From the NCBI GenBank assembly GCA_029204225.1, contig CM055095.1, forward strand, positions 40,044,141-40,108,140: 64,000 bases of DNA, written 5' to 3'. The notes below the pieces were generated by a model that did no database searches, was not told the DNA's origin, and saw only the letters and a program-made list of their open reading frames with translations. The translations under genes were made by a program, and so were the position numbers. Origin of the DNA: Diphasiastrum complanatum. Lineage: Eukaryota; Streptophyta; Lycopodiopsida; Lycopodiales; Lycopodiaceae. How positions within the stretch are numbered: position 1 is the stretch's first letter; each line of letters opens with the position of its first letter. Positions 24,281-37,689 of this stretch are shown piece after piece.

Positions 24281-26639
24281 GGTACAAGTTTTCCTAACTT
24301 AGGAACTTGCAAAAGTTAAGTTTAAACTATTTTATCTAAATATTAGTGCACATGGCACTTTCTAGTCTAAAGGCTAAATGTTGGACTTATATGCGTAGAA
24401 TGCCAACTGGTTGCCTGATCCTAATACTTCTGCCTCTCTACCACATTCATGTAGCATTTTGGTTTACTGTAGGAGCCATATTCCATGTGTCGTTCCCAGA
24501 ATCGGGCAACATTGGCCCAAAGACCAATATCAGAATGAATAACATCTATGATGCCATCAAGGATTATATTGGTTGCCATTCAATAATGTTTGATGGCTAC
24601 AAATCTGCAAACAAAATAGAAACATATAGCAAGACATTACTCGCATGCACATTTGAATAATCAAATGTAGAGATCAAGGTCAAAACTTTTTCATAATTTA
24701 CAATTGCATTTGAGTTTATCATTCAAACTTTCGCCATCCACTTTGATTTCCCTATGCATGTACAACATGTTGAACCAAGACCTCTGAAATAGATCGACCA
24801 CCAGATGAAACCTTGAAGTCTAAAATTCTACTTTTCCAAAACCTCCTAAAATCCATATTTGATTTTCTTTTTTGTTACTCTATATTGGCGTGCTAGCTTT
24901 TACAAGTTCAATAACATTTAAAAATAAATCAAAGTAAACCTATATTTATAGAGTAACAAAGTATTTTGTTATGGACCTAATTAAAATTTGATGGATAGTC
25001 AAAGATTTAAGTATGCAAGAAACCATAATTCTTTTTTTTCAAAAATCATGTGGTGGCATAAAAAAAGTAACACACCATGTGCTACCATTTTGTGGGATCA
25101 TGAGTAGAAGAAACTCACAAAATTCGCAAAAAATTTACTCGCAGAATGTCAAAACTTCTAATTCGGCTTGGAAAAGTGGAGACTTGTGAATGCAATTTAG
25201 AAACTAAGGTAAGATTGCTATCCAATATTTGGCATGATACTCACATATACCTGGACGTTTTGGGCTTGCTAGATATGCTTGATGTGAATAGCTTACATAT
25301 GTGATAGTAATTGTGGATTGGTATAGATTTTTTGCTTCTAAGGAACATCTGAAGTATCTACGCTTGGGCGTTGCCTTAGTATCATTCTTGATCAATCCTT
25401 GAGATATGATACTTGAAATCACTCCAAATTTGTTGCCTTTGGACATCCATTACCATCCTTATGGTCAATCGCAATGGTGTATGCATTATTGCAAATTTTG
25501 GATAGGTTCTGTGGGCTGCTGGCCAGCGACTGCTGTTGGCTAGAAGATCGCAGTACTACAAGCATCCATGTGTAATTTTTGGTGCCCTGCCTAATGGACA
25601 GTTGGCCACCTATCTAAATGTGATGGATCAGTTGTTTGCTTAATGGTTCTGATAAAAATGAGTACCATTTGCATGTATGGTTTTCTGATGCTTTCTAGTT
25701 GATCCTTATTCTGCTCAAGCATAACTTATGATAATTTTCATAAGGCTGCCCAATAAACATAAGTTTTGTCTCATAATCATGTTATGATAATGCTTATGGA
25801 CATGAAAAGGATTTGCTTTTGGAAATTATCAATTCATACCGGTTTGTTTCGGCCTTAACATAAAGAGGTTCTATAAAACATCGAAAGTGTTGGTATATTT
25901 GAGCACTATGATAACCAAAGAAATGATGTGTTTTAGGGTTTGTTGAAATGCAATTTACTATCTAGTATGTAATGGTTCTATGGCACTTGAGGAGAATGCA
26001 ACCTCTTGTTAGGCACTTATGATGAATTGCGCTTGACTATACACAATACATTCTTTGAAATAAGATAATCTAGTAAGAGTATTGCACTTTACTGTCGTAT
26101 TGGAATCATTAGTACCTAAGGAGGGTGTGTAACTTAACCATTTGGATATCGGTAGCTCTCAGGAGATGGATTCGCCTCCCATCTAGGTACGAAGCTATAT
26201 GTAATAACACTGGTATGAATTTCCTTCTCACCAAAATTTAGGGTTTATGTAAGCATGTCAAACACATGATGCAATACAGTTATTTACTCATCGAAAACTT
26301 CAAGATGTATTAAGATTGATTGTATTCAAAGATATGATCTTGAAGATTTGTGTTTCATGTTTTAATTCTATGAGGATTAGAATATGATGCTAATAGCAAA
26401 GGAAAGATTGATAAAATATAAAGCTACTGTTGTATGTGAGCTAATACTTATTAGGATTTGACTCTGGTGGGCTTGTATGGCATGGATTTGCCGAAGCTAT
26501 AAGGTGCTTGGACTCCTAACTATCTTTGTGGGAAGTCCTTGGGGCTAGTAGCGGCACGGATCTTCCCTAGTACCTAGCACTGATGCAAGAGTCATGACTC
26601 TTGAATTTCTGTTGACTGATGAAAATCAGTCTACTAGGC
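24281..26639. other. no gene recognised
   Basis: Short unrelated open frames only. Its position after a primer site and before Copia coding remnants suggests decayed retrotransposon DNA. Confidence 0.35.
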
Positions 26640-28490
26640 CGGATTCGAAAAATGTACTCCAGTGTTAACATGTAGTTCAGATCCTTCATCAGGTTCAGAT
26701 TGTTATTGAGTAATAAAACATCATCTACATAATGGGTAGTGATAATGGAAAGATCTGATATAGACTTGAAGTGAATATTCGAGTCTGTCGAGTTTGGATA
26801 GAAACCATTCTCATTTTGAACTGCAAGTTTGGTGTCTTCTTTCGTCTTGCACTAGTCAACATCAGTAGTTGACTTTGCCTTTGAAATAGTGTTGAGTTCC
26901 TGCACAAAGTAGCAGGTCGGATCATCCATGAATCGAGGGGTGGAGGCTATTTGGATCGATTCAATCTTCTATGTTGAAATTTGATCCTTTGATGTTGTTC
27001 GATCCGTGGAGATTTTGACTCATTTTTTGAGTCTGTATCAAATTTTGAAAGTTCGACCCTTGGATCGGATTTTGCTATAGCTTTTCCCTTGTGGTCAAAA
27101 TAATGGTCCTCCACAAAAGTGACATCTCTACTCATGAATGCCTTATGAGTGTCTAGATTGAAGAGCTTGTATGTCTGGTGGTCTGACGAATAGCCAATAA
27201 AAATCGATCTGCCTCCTTGGGTCGGATTTTGTTGTTCGATCCTTGGGTCAAATTTGGTTGGGGATGTGTGTGACTGATGAATTTGTGGGATTCGCGAAAG
27301 TTTCGCGAAGGTGAATCAGTCACGACTCTCTTAAGCTTGGATGGAGTTCAGATGCGATCACTGGACACTGCTAGTTGAATCACTCCTACAGTCCTCCAGA
27401 GTAGTCAGTCACTACTGATCTACGTTCATAAAATTAATACAACATTCAACTTCAACCAAACTGTGGAATTCAAAATGAACAAGAAGAAACTCAGACACGC
27501 GATTAATAGCAAAAACATTTGCATTCGAGATCAGACACAACACGAATTGATATGTGCACGAAGGCTACAATATCGTCTATTGATTTCTTTTCTATGATTC
27601 TTTGAGCACTACGTGCATACCCACGCAGTGCATTGGCATGAGAGAAAAACGGTTCTCTCACGAGTAATTGTCTCGCTTTACTAGCGGACAGTTGGATCTT
27701 CTAATCCTAGACAAAATTGTCTTCGCACGTAGGCAGACAAGTATTCTGTATTTTTTGTCTTGATTGGTTACTAGCATCAGACTATTACATTATACTATAT
27801 GTGTATTCTATTGATCTATATGTCAAGTATCATCCAGTAAGTATGGTCGCTCTATGTAAATCTAAGATTAGAGTGATTAAGCAACTAGGGGAGTTACAAG
27901 AGTGGCAGATTAGCCACGACCTAAAGTGTATCTACTGATGTCATACCATCAGATCAGATATCTGTACTTCTGGGTACTTGCATGATCTTAGCTGTACTCT
28001 TTGGAGCATGAGGGCAAAACGACGAGATTCGTTTTGCTCGTATGTCTTTCTCTCGTACTGGACCGCAAAGGAATCTTGTTCGTGGATCTTTCATGTTCGA
28101 GAATCGTTCGTCTTCGTCTCCTTTGACTTTTGTGTTCGCAAAATCTTTCGTGCTTTGTGTCTTCAGATTTTTGAGTTCGTGAATGTCTTCGTCGGGATGA
28201 GGGCTAAAAGCTAGCAAGGCTTTGTAGTTGGAAACATTTCGTTTTTTCAGATTTCTTTGGAGATCAGTAGAGATTTGACGGAAAGCAATATATCCAAACA
28301 ATCTAATATTTGTGAGTGATGGCTTTGATCCTGTTCACACCTCATAAGGTGTCTTGCCATTTAGGGCCTCTGGATCGATTTTGTAAATAGGTTATTGTGG
28401 TAATAGCTTTTGCCAAGAGCTTCTTTGGAAGAGAGGCATGGGCCAGCATGCTCTTTGCACTTTTAATGAGTGACTGATTCTTCTATTTTA
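26640..28490 (-). pseudogene. Ty1/Copia polyprotein remnant (integrase to reverse transcriptase)
   Basis: On the minus strand, going down, NQSLIKSAKSMLAHASLPKK (about 28470) and LFGYIAF (about 28295) belong to the end of a Copia integrase. GRSIFIGYSSDHQTYKLFNL and HKAFMSRDVTFVEDHYF (about 27215-27110) are the integrase-RT linker, and THYVDDVLLLNNNLNLM (about 26730-26690) is RT motif C with YVDD. Most of the RT is deleted, frames change several times, and unrelated sequence (about 27260-27950) interrupts it. The upstream end joins directly to an LTR-like repeat, so gag, protease and most of integrase were lost in one deletion. Clearly dead. Confidence 0.82.
27271..27322. repeat. nested hairpin within the Copia remnant
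   Basis: The outer arms TGACTGAT (27271-27278) and ATCAGTCA (27315-27322) enclose two copies of the self-complementary TTCGCGAA separated by AGT. It may be the tip of an inserted element. Confidence 0.6.
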
Positions 28491-29420
28491 GACCGAGGAG
28501 GTCTCTAAGGAGACAAGACAAACGAAGACTGAGAGCCGAGTATGAGAGTCGAGGAATACTGGTTAGTAATGACAAGCCAGAACTGTGTAAGCCTCATGGT
28601 GAATCCCGAAAGATGGAATGACCATGTAGGAATTAGTATTTCTAGGCAATGTAATAAATGCAAGTAGACCCCTCTTAAAGAAAGTATAGTGAGCCACCTT
28701 TTGATGGTGACCTCTAGTGGAGAGCATTATTCCACTTGTAATTTGTAAAATGTGGAAATTCCAGTAAGATGCCACCTAAGGAGCTCTCTTGCTTATTTAA
28801 GAGACTCCCTCTTTGTGAAGAGGAGCTTTTTGTGTATTGTATCTACTCCATGCTGAAATGAGAAGAGCCTTCACGAGTTTGGTGCATCCTTTGAGCTCCC
28901 TGATCATGCTTGTTTCTTGAGTGATGCATTCATGATCTTGCCCTTCCCTCCTTTGTGTGTGGTTGTGTATTGTAGAGTGGATTAGATTTGTTGCTTTCCT
29001 AGAGTGGATTAGTTTTATTTTCTTGTTTGTGGTTTAATGTAGGAACCAGCATTCAAGTAAACTAAATAGGCTAGATATGTGGTATAAATCTTGCATATCC
29101 TCCAATATTCTAGTTCTTGATGTTCTTGGGATGTCCAAGAATCAAAAGACTGGTCGGTTTCTTGATTCTTGGACTTCTAAAATGTTGTAGATTGATTCTT
29201 GTTTCAACTTTGTGGATTAATGCAAGTGTAGCTCAATCTTAGTAAAGTGTAGGATCTGATTCAGTTCATGTTTAGAGTAGGTAGCTGTAGAATCTATTGA
29301 ATGTTCATTTGGGCTGCATGCTGATCTGTAAATGAATGTTCATGGCTTGCATCTCTGAGTGTTTTCAAGAGAAAATGACCTTGAGTGTCCTTTGACAGAT
29401 ATGACATTATACTACAACGT
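28491..29420 (-). mobile_element. LTR-like repeat A, minus-strand copy
   Basis: Read on the minus strand, this segment matches 31690-33300 of the plus strand in order, for example ACCATCAAAAGGTGGCTCAC, GGGTCTACTTGCATTTATTAC, CTACATGGTCATTCCATC and ATTCACCATGAGGCT. It abuts the Copia integrase remnant. It probably represents part of that element's long LTR. The outer boundary is approximate. Confidence 0.7.
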
Positions 29421-30218
<798 letters not shown>

Positions 30219-30229
30219 ATTACTTCCTC

Positions 30230-30800
30230 TTGTTTGCCGAGGCTTCTCTAAGGGCATTGCATAGCCAATCAAGTGTCATGTCCTTGGGTAGAAGGACGAG
30301 GTCAGGTGGGTATGGTTGTCTTCTATGCCCTCTCTTGAAAGTAGCTCGAGCGGTTTGTCTACGAGTCTTGGCCTCTTCGTATCTCAAAATCACTTTTGCA
30401 TTTCTTTGATATTAAGAATGCGAAACTTATTCACCTTCTCCCTAAAGAACTCACTCATTATCATGATCGCTCACCTGTAGAAATCTTTGAGGGTTCAAAT
30501 TGTCGTCGTACTTAGGGAGATCTAGCTTTGGTGTACGTTTTTCAGTACGAGGTTTATGGTTGGCAAAAGCCCCATTAAGGTGAGCTCTTGCATGTGAGGA
30601 TTCAGGAGCATAAAAATGTTCTCAATCATATGAAGTTTCTGCTCTAGTGGGTTCCCATCTCTCAAATGGATTCGTGCAAGGTTCATGTACTTGTGATTTC
30701 ATGCGATCGATTGTGTCTGGCTAGCTCAGTAGGAGGTGACACCATCTCGGGTGGGTAGTCTTCTGTCGAATCGAGATTGTAATGATGATCCATCTGGTGA
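30230..30800 (-). pseudogene. retrotransposon gag fragment, probably Ty3/Gypsy type
   Basis: The minus strand reads HYNLDSTEDYPPEMVSPPTE (about 30780), then KRTPKLDLPKYDDNLNPQRF (about 30530), then ARATFKRGHRRQPYPPDLV. The TPK.DLPKYDG.L.P pattern is common at the start of Gypsy gag capsid domains. Frames shift and stops intervene. It ends beside the (CT)n tract. Identification rests on one motif. Confidence 0.5.
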
Positions 30801-31009
30801 GGCCTGTATTGTTTTTTGGTGGTGTTGGTATTTTTTTTTAAACAGACTCTAGATGTAAATGTGAAGTAAATTGATAGTGGTCAGATGTTGGTGTCTGGTA
30901 TGCAACCAAATTGCATAGTGGTCAGTTGATGGGTAGTGAAAAAAAGCTTGGCTGATATGTGTGTCAAATGGCTTAGCTAAGATTCCAGTCAAGAACTCTG
31001 TTGACTTTC

Positions 31010-31360
31010 AAGGCAAGTACTCGGCTCGGTCGAAAGTCAAGTCAAAAAGGGCTCAGTCGAGATAGTGTGTAGTCAACTCGATCGAGATGCAGGACTCGGC
31101 TTGATCAAGATTCAAGTCGAGAAGGCTCGATCGAGGTGGTATGCAGAGTCAGACTCGGTCAAGATCTCAAGTGCAGAACTCGATCGAGATTGTAAGTTCT
31201 GGACTCGGTCGAGATGGTAAGTCAAGACTCGATTGAGATACAACGGTTATACTAGGACTTGGTTGAGGTGTGCATTGGGTACTTGGCTCGATCTGGTGAT
31301 GAAGTGTTTGGACTCGGCCAGGGGTGTAAGTTCAAGACTCGGACAATCTCGGTCGAAACG
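31010..31360 (+). repeat. degenerate minisatellite, CTCGGTCGAGAT core
   Basis: Repeats of ACTCGGTCGAGAT-like cores (variants ACTCGATCGAGAT, ACTCGGTCAAGAT, GCTCGATCGAGGT) spaced by 35-45 bp with linkers such as GTAAGTC or GCAGGA. The core contains the palindrome CTCGATCGAG. Confidence 0.75.
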
Positions 31361-32312
31361 AGAGTGACGGAGTGTGAACTTTCAAGGATGGTTTGGGCAC
31401 ATAGAGAATGCATGTTCGATTGGTTTGTGTGTGTGTTTAGGTGGTAGCGGCACCAAATGTTCATTGATTTCTCATTAGTGGGGTTTTATTCTCTATGTAG
31501 ATTCAATACGATTTGGCACATTACACGTTTTCGTTTGCTTACTATCTGTTACCAGACTCTTATAGGTCGTTCTTGGCAATTAGAATCTTGGTTAACATTC
31601 AGCCAGGCAGTAAGATAAGCATTGTAGTATAGTTTATCCAGCCTGTCAATGGATTCTGGGAACTTGTTTTCTCCTTAATAGTAATTACATCAATTGAAAA
31701 TTCAAGCCACAATGCTCAACAAGGATCAGAATGTAGCTCAGTTGAACATTTATCAGAATGTCTACTTTTACGTTGCTGTAAAAAATGACTGAAAACATAT
31801 CTTGAAAGTTCAAATTAATCTACATGCATCAAACAGAGACAAGAACAAGAAAACAATAAAGTTAAGGGTTAGCATTATGAATGCTCAAGAATCAAGAAAC
31901 ACGCATCTATTGATTCGAACATCAAGAGTTGAAATGTCAAGGAATCTACAAGATCTATGCCACAATTTCATTCTATTTAGTGTACTTGAATGTTGATTTA
32001 TACTCTATTCCACAAACAATAAATCTAATCCATGCTACTTCCATAAAACATATTGGAGAAAGCAAGAAATCTAATCTAATTCCACAACCACACATAAAGA
32101 TGAAAGTGCAAGATCATAGAAGGCATTACACAAGAAACCAGTATGATCAAGGAGCTCAAGAATTGCCAATACCCGTGGAAGATCTTCTATTCAATAATCA
32201 AGAGCAAGACAATTACATGTAAAGCTCCCTCACAAGAGAGGGGACCTCTTAAATAACCAAGAGGGCTGCCCATGTGGAACCTAAGCAGCAATTCCACCAT
32301 TTTAAAAATTAC

Positions 32313-33042
32313 TGTAGGGTCGATGTTCTCACGTAGTAATAGCCCTCCCGCCTATCAACAAGGGTTAGAACACTGGATAGTTACCTAACTATGTAAAGAT
32401 GCTACTTTTAGATAGTTTTCTACTTCTTCCACTAACACTACCACCTTTAACACTACTCCCACTAACCCTACTCCACTAAACTAGCATTCAACATGATTTG
32501 TAGAGAGAGAGAGAGAGATAGAAGGAGCATAGAAGGTAGAGGAATAGAGAAATAGAGAGAGAGTGTGTGAGGAGGGAGGTTAGCTCACTTGATCATTGTA
32601 CTTGCTAAGGGAGAAACATAAACTAATGAAACCAAAAAGAGCATGAACTTGAAAGCAAATGAAAAACAACAAGAGCAATAACAAGCATTGAATAACAAAT
32701 ATGGAGGCTTCTCTTCCAAAAATGGTAGAGTTTCCTCCTCCTCATTAAGCATGCAAATAGAGTACAAATGGTGCCTTTTTATAAATGGGAAAGGCCCTTG
32801 CCCCAAAATCCTATTGGCTAATATTCACAATGATCCTATCCATTTATCTTGGACCCAACTTGATCCAAGGGTCCATAAAAAGTACATTAGAATTCACAAG
32901 ATTCATGTGAGTCCAAAAGTGGACCCAACTCTAAAAAGTAAACTCTAAGTTTTGAAATGACTTTGGGCCTCAAGCTTTATTTTAATTCATTTATTATTAA
33001 ATTTATCCCTTTCCTCACGTTGTGTTGGAAATACCCCCAACA
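32313..33042. mobile_element. solo LTR with 5-bp target duplication
   Basis: The inserted block starts TGTAGGGTCG and ends ATACCCCCAACA (TG...CA) and is flanked by ATTAC at 32308-32312 and 33043-33047. Without it the two halves of LTR-like repeat A become continuous, matching the copy at 28.5-29.4 kb. No coding region. Length 730 bp. This fits recombination between two LTRs of one element. Confidence 0.78.
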
Positions 33043-33845
33043 ATTACATGTGGAATTAGCTTCTCCAACAGAGGTCACTATCAAAAGGTGGCTCACTCTA
33101 ATTTAATTAAGACGGGTCTACTTGCATTTATTACAAATGCCTACAAATACTAGCTCCTACATGGTCATTCCATCACTTGGGATTCACCATGAGGCTCACA
33201 TGATTTTGAACTGTTATTCTAGCTAGTATTTCTTGGCTCTCATTCTCGTCCTTCTCTTCTTCCTCAAAGACCTCCTCGGTCTAAGGTGAGAGGTGCTCTT
33301 GAAATAGCTTCAGCCTTGTATCTCGGGGATTCATCAGAATCAGCCAACAGAATCAATCACTTTCTTTTATTGCGTTCAGAGTTTTTGTCAGGATTGTATG
33401 CTTTGCTACTACGTCTTCATGTTTAACATTCTTATTGCTTTGTTTGATTGTATGCTCTTATGCTTTCGCAAACAACCGCACAATTAAGCTCTATTTTAAT
33501 TTTGTATTCGCCTACACTTGTAGTAGTGCATACACCGAGGGAATTAGTCGACCACTACTTCCGCGCAGTAGTAGGATCGTTCTGATCAATTATTCGACCG
33601 GCCCGATCTGTCGTCGGTATAAAGTTGTTTTGGCCTAAGTTTAATTGAATTACCACTTTTGAAAAGTGTGGGAAAAATAGGTAGGTCAAGTTTGAACTAA
33701 TTCAAATTTGAATATTCAGATGCATTGAATCTATTCTATTGGTGGAATAGAACTAGAACTTTCTAAATGTTGATAAGCTTGGACAAGCACATCCAAATAG
33801 GTCAAGGACCTGTTATACATAGTGTACAAGTGTGGGAAGAGGGCA

Positions 33846-33949
<104 letters not shown>

Positions 33950-34257
33950 GCTTATCTCTTTGGGTTTCTATATCTGTTTTTGCATCGTCTTGTTGATATC
34001 TTGAATTCTTATGTGTAGAATGCTATTTCAGGTGGTGTATTGGATTCACACATGTGAAAGGTGGTATGGTACAACCATTGTATGGACAAAAACAAAAACT
34101 TATCATTCTTATGCTATTTTGTCAAGTTCTTATTGAGTTTATAGCTTCTATGTAGATCATGATAGTTTCTACATTGTTAATGGTGCTAGATCTGCTTTCT
34201 TTAGTAACCAAAGATCAAAGGGGCAAATTGGATCTTAGTGGTCTGATTTTCTTCACA

Positions 34258-34269
34258 TAGTATCAGAGC
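34258..34269 (+). other. primer-binding site of an LTR retrotransposon
   Basis: TAGTATCAGAGC follows an LTR-like end ...TTCACA. It is one base off the usual TGGTATCAGAGC complement of initiator-Met tRNA. About 640 bp of non-coding leader follow before the inverted repeat of the next element. Confidence 0.6.
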
Positions 34270-34915
34270 TTTGGTGCAGGGATCAGCCAAATTTAGCAAA
34301 GGATTTGGAGGAGTCACCAATTCTAGAGCATGCTAGATTGATTTCTACTCAAAAATCAAGCATTTTTCGTATGTAGAATTGATTTTTTGTAGATCAAAAC
34401 TCAATATAAGAAAAAACACTTGAAGTAGGCCGATTTCACACTTCATATGGCGAAATGTGGCGACTTTAATTGCATTGGATAGGTCTTCTTGCATTATTTC
34501 AAGAATCTATATAAAGTTTGTAGTATTTGCATATAAAAAGTGAATGATTCATTTTTTTGTACCTTTGTAGAAAGTATATTTTGATTAGATCTCTTGTGTT
34601 TGAAGTTGCTGCACTTTTCAGAGTGTATTACAATCATAGAAAGTGTAAAATTTCATAAGATTGTAGGTTCTTCATTTGTTGATCAATTATCTTGGAAGGT
34701 GAGAATGTAGTCTCTCCGTGAGATGGATTATTTGATGGATATTGTTGTAGATGTGAAAAAGTGGAAGGAACCTGAATAGCGCCCTCAGATATAAATCAAA
34801 AAATCTTTGCTCGCGTAGATTTGAACAACTCTGTGAAAGCTAATATAGAGCAAAGCAAAATCATTTGTAGCCAAGCTAACCCAGCTAATAGCGTGTCAAG
34901 CATAGACAACCTATG
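34270..34915 (+). other. non-coding leader-like DNA
   Basis: AT-rich, no open frame of note. It is probably the untranslated leader of the Copia element whose primer site is at 34258, cut short by the next element. Confidence 0.4.
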
Positions 34916-35226
34916 CACACACACACACATATTCATTTTATGATTTTACATTCAGTTAGTGATTATACAACTAAAACTACTCCACAATACTATGAGACTA
35001 ATTATGCTATTTGTGATTACAGTGGCCTACAAACGGTGCTGCCGATGGAAAAAAGAGACAAAAGATGCAAAATGTTGGCAGACTACAGATGATTTATGTT
35101 GATGCATTGCTCAGGGGTCATCTTTAGTGTACTAGCTGGTAGATTGGCCCTACGGAGACTACCATGGACGAAAACTTTTTTACATGTTAACTTTTATTGT
35201 AAAAAGTAGTTGTGATTGCTACCATG
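34916..35226 (+). repeat. left arm of a 0.3-kb inverted repeat
   Basis: Complementary to 35374-35699 at about 90% by eye, starting in a (CA)n run and including GTGATTATACAACTAAAACT, GTAATCACAAATAGC (as complement) and GTACTAGCTGGTAGATTG. The spacer is 147 bp and contains one copy of the 68-bp repeat. Confidence 0.88.
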
Positions 35227-35229
35227 GAA

Positions 35230-35297
35230 CCCCGAAAACAGAAACACCTAAAAATTCACCAAACCAACACCGACAAAACTAGAGGAGACCAATCAAT
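35230..35297 (-). repeat. 68-bp direct repeat, copy at the 3' side of the RT element
   Basis: Shares AAACACCTAAAAATTCACC, AAACCAACACCGACAAA and CTAGAGGAGACCAATCAAT with 38705-38772 in the same orientation. Confidence 0.88.
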
Positions 35298-35373
35298 CTA
35301 CAAGGCCGACATCTCTTAAAATTGTCAGTGAAGTAGAGTAATCTTTTGTTTAAGTACCAAAACCGAGAATGTT

Positions 35374-35699
35374 CATGGTAGTAGTCACAACAGCTTTTTA
35401 CAATAAAAAGTTAACATATAAAAAAGTTTTTGTCCATGGTAGTCTCTGTAAGGTCAATCTACCAGCTAGTACACTAAAGACCCCTGAGCAATACATCAGC
35501 ATAAATCATCTGTAGTCAGCCAATATTTTGCATCTTTCATCCCTTTCTTTTTTTTCCCATTCGGCAACACCGTTTGTAGGCCACTGTAATCACAAATAGC
35601 ATAATTAGTCTCATAGTATTGTGGAGTAGTTTTAGTTGTATAATCACTAATTGAATGTAAAATTATTAAATGAATATATGTGTGTGTGTGTGTGTGTGT
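35374..35699 (-). repeat. right arm of the 0.3-kb inverted repeat
   Basis: Partner of 34916-35226, ending in a (GT)n run at about 35679-35699. It directly adjoins the 3' end of the RT coding remnant. Confidence 0.88.
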
Positions 35700-35717
35700 T
35701 ATCCCACCAACCAACCC

Positions 35718-37637
35718 TCAAAACAGGATAACCACACCAGGTAATGCAACATGTATACCTAGTGTGGTCATACCTGTTGCACACCTGAAAAACATGGAAA
35801 ACTTACATAAACGGCCACTTGTCATAAGAGGACAACATCTAGCTCCAAGGAAGCAGCCATCCAAGAATTTTCCAGTCAATGCAAGCAGTCTTTTTTCATT
35901 GAAACCATTTTTTTCAAAAGCATCAATCACAATACAAATTTGACGTACAACCTCTTTTGGATTATCACAAATGTAAAGAAAAGGAAAAATTTGTGATAAA
36001 ATGACTTTATACGCATATGAAGACGGTCTGTTAGATTCTTTCCATATGTATCGCGCAACATCAAAAGGGAGAGCTCTTCGTTTATCAAATTTAGTGATAA
36101 AGAACAAAGCATATTTAATTGATGTCACTGTGAGTTCCATATTAAGGAATGTAGTTTTAGTACCACACATCATCCCATTTACACATTTTGCAAAGCAGCT
36201 AGTCTCAACTTAACTTCAACAAATTGCATAGGATAAATCCAAAAGGGGTTATAAGGAGAAATCATGGCATTGTTATCGACAAAAAGAAGGGGATTAGGGA
36301 CACTAACGAAGCAAATGTCATCAATGTATCTGAAAGGAAATCTGAAAGTATCGAGAATATCCCATCTATTCCATCGAGCCAGTTTATTGCAAAACTCTAT
36401 TTCAAAGCAAAAAGATATAGATTGCACCAAACCGGGGAACATGAAAAACCCATAGGGATCCCACAAACTTGCATCCAAACTTTATTACCCAAACTGACAA
36501 GCATATTTTGAGATAGCCAATTATTTAGAGAGATAACCCCCTCCGCATCAAACTTGAATAAGACCAACTACCTTTTTTAGACACAAGAGGAAAGCTTTTA
36601 AAGTTGATAAAAGGGAGTCCAGCTTCTATAAATGCCATCCTGATCAGTTTTTCAAGAACTTCTTATAAGCCATTTGAACCCAAGATAGGTATAGACTCGT
36701 AACATCTAGTAATGTCCGTAGAAAAAAGTACTAAAAATGTCTTTTGGTAAATTCATCGAAAAATCATAAGTATCTGTAAGCCAAAAACAAGATGGTTTTG
36801 TGCATAAGCTAGAAGTAGGGGTTCAGTTTGGTATGTGATTCAATCCTTTTTTTATTTCAGTACGCAGCCAAGAATTAATCACCAAGTTTGAATCGTAGGA
36901 AATGACATGGCCCCAATTGGGTATTGTGAGGGAACGGGCCAATTCTTTTACTATTATTACAAATACATGAAGGAATATCATCAACCTTGAACCAAAAAAA
37001 CGTGTCCACAGGTTTGTAAAGGGTAGAAAGCAGGTTAGCAGTAAATTTCCAGCCAAATCTAATAGAATTCCGAACTTCTTCTCTTATGTCGATCAAACAA
37101 ACGTCTAGCACATTCCGAAAAAAAATTCTTAATAGGGAAGTTATCTAGACATTAATTGACATAAAGAACATGTATCAAAATTTCAACATCATCAACTGGC
37201 TTGACAAGCTTTAACCTTCCATGAGGCAAACAAAGCAATGATCGTACCTGATGCTCCATAGTCCCTGGAACCTGCAAATCAATCGTCATACAATAAGTGA
37301 CGAATCGGAAAGTCATTAGCAGCTTTTGTCCAACAGACCTCAGCCATGTGAAATCTACCTCTTCCTCTGCTAGACGAGCTGTTAGCACTTCTAGGAGTGG
37401 CAATATTGGTGACGGAAGGAGAAAATGGTTTCGGCAAAGGAAGAGACAACCGTTTTTGGAAAAAGAAAACGGTTTTAAAGCTTTTTCGATAGAAGTCAGA
37501 CCTTTTCCATTCAAGGTAGGAAATGAGCAGCCATTAGAGTTTTCAAACAAACTTTTCAGGCCTTCAATAATAAACTCTCGAAAGTAAATGAAGACTAGCG
37601 AGGCTCTCACAATCAGCTTAGCTTCAGAAGAATGCAC
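35718..37637 (-). pseudogene. reverse transcriptase remnant, Penelope-like
   Basis: Read on the minus strand, RT blocks occur in proper order but different frames. Motif A is FSTDITRCYESIP (catalytic Asp codon at 36714-36716). Motif B' is CGIPMGFSCSPVWCNLYLF (GIP codons at 36454-36462). Motif C is FRYIDDICFV (YIDD at 36317-36328), followed by NPLLFVDNN...FWIYP, where RYIDD plus a downstream IYP is characteristic of Penelope-like RTs. The thumb-like end reads KFDKRRALPFDVARYIWKES and SYAYKVILSQIFPFLYIC. Upstream, 37152-37637 encodes an unrecognised stretch ending HQVRSLLCLPHGRLKLVKPV, probably the RT N-terminus. At least three frameshifts and several stops are present. RT identity is secure; lineage is probable. 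Confidence 0.72.
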
Positions 37638-37689
37638 ATAAGGAAAGTATAGAGTTTAATTTTTAGACTATCCCTCCGCATGAAGAGCT

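Noticed and set aside
35374-35699. Hammerhead ribozyme in the Penelope-like repeat
   Set aside because: GCTGATGTATTG on the minus strand resembles the core start but has T for the required A after CUGAUG, and no GAAA/cleavage box was found in order.
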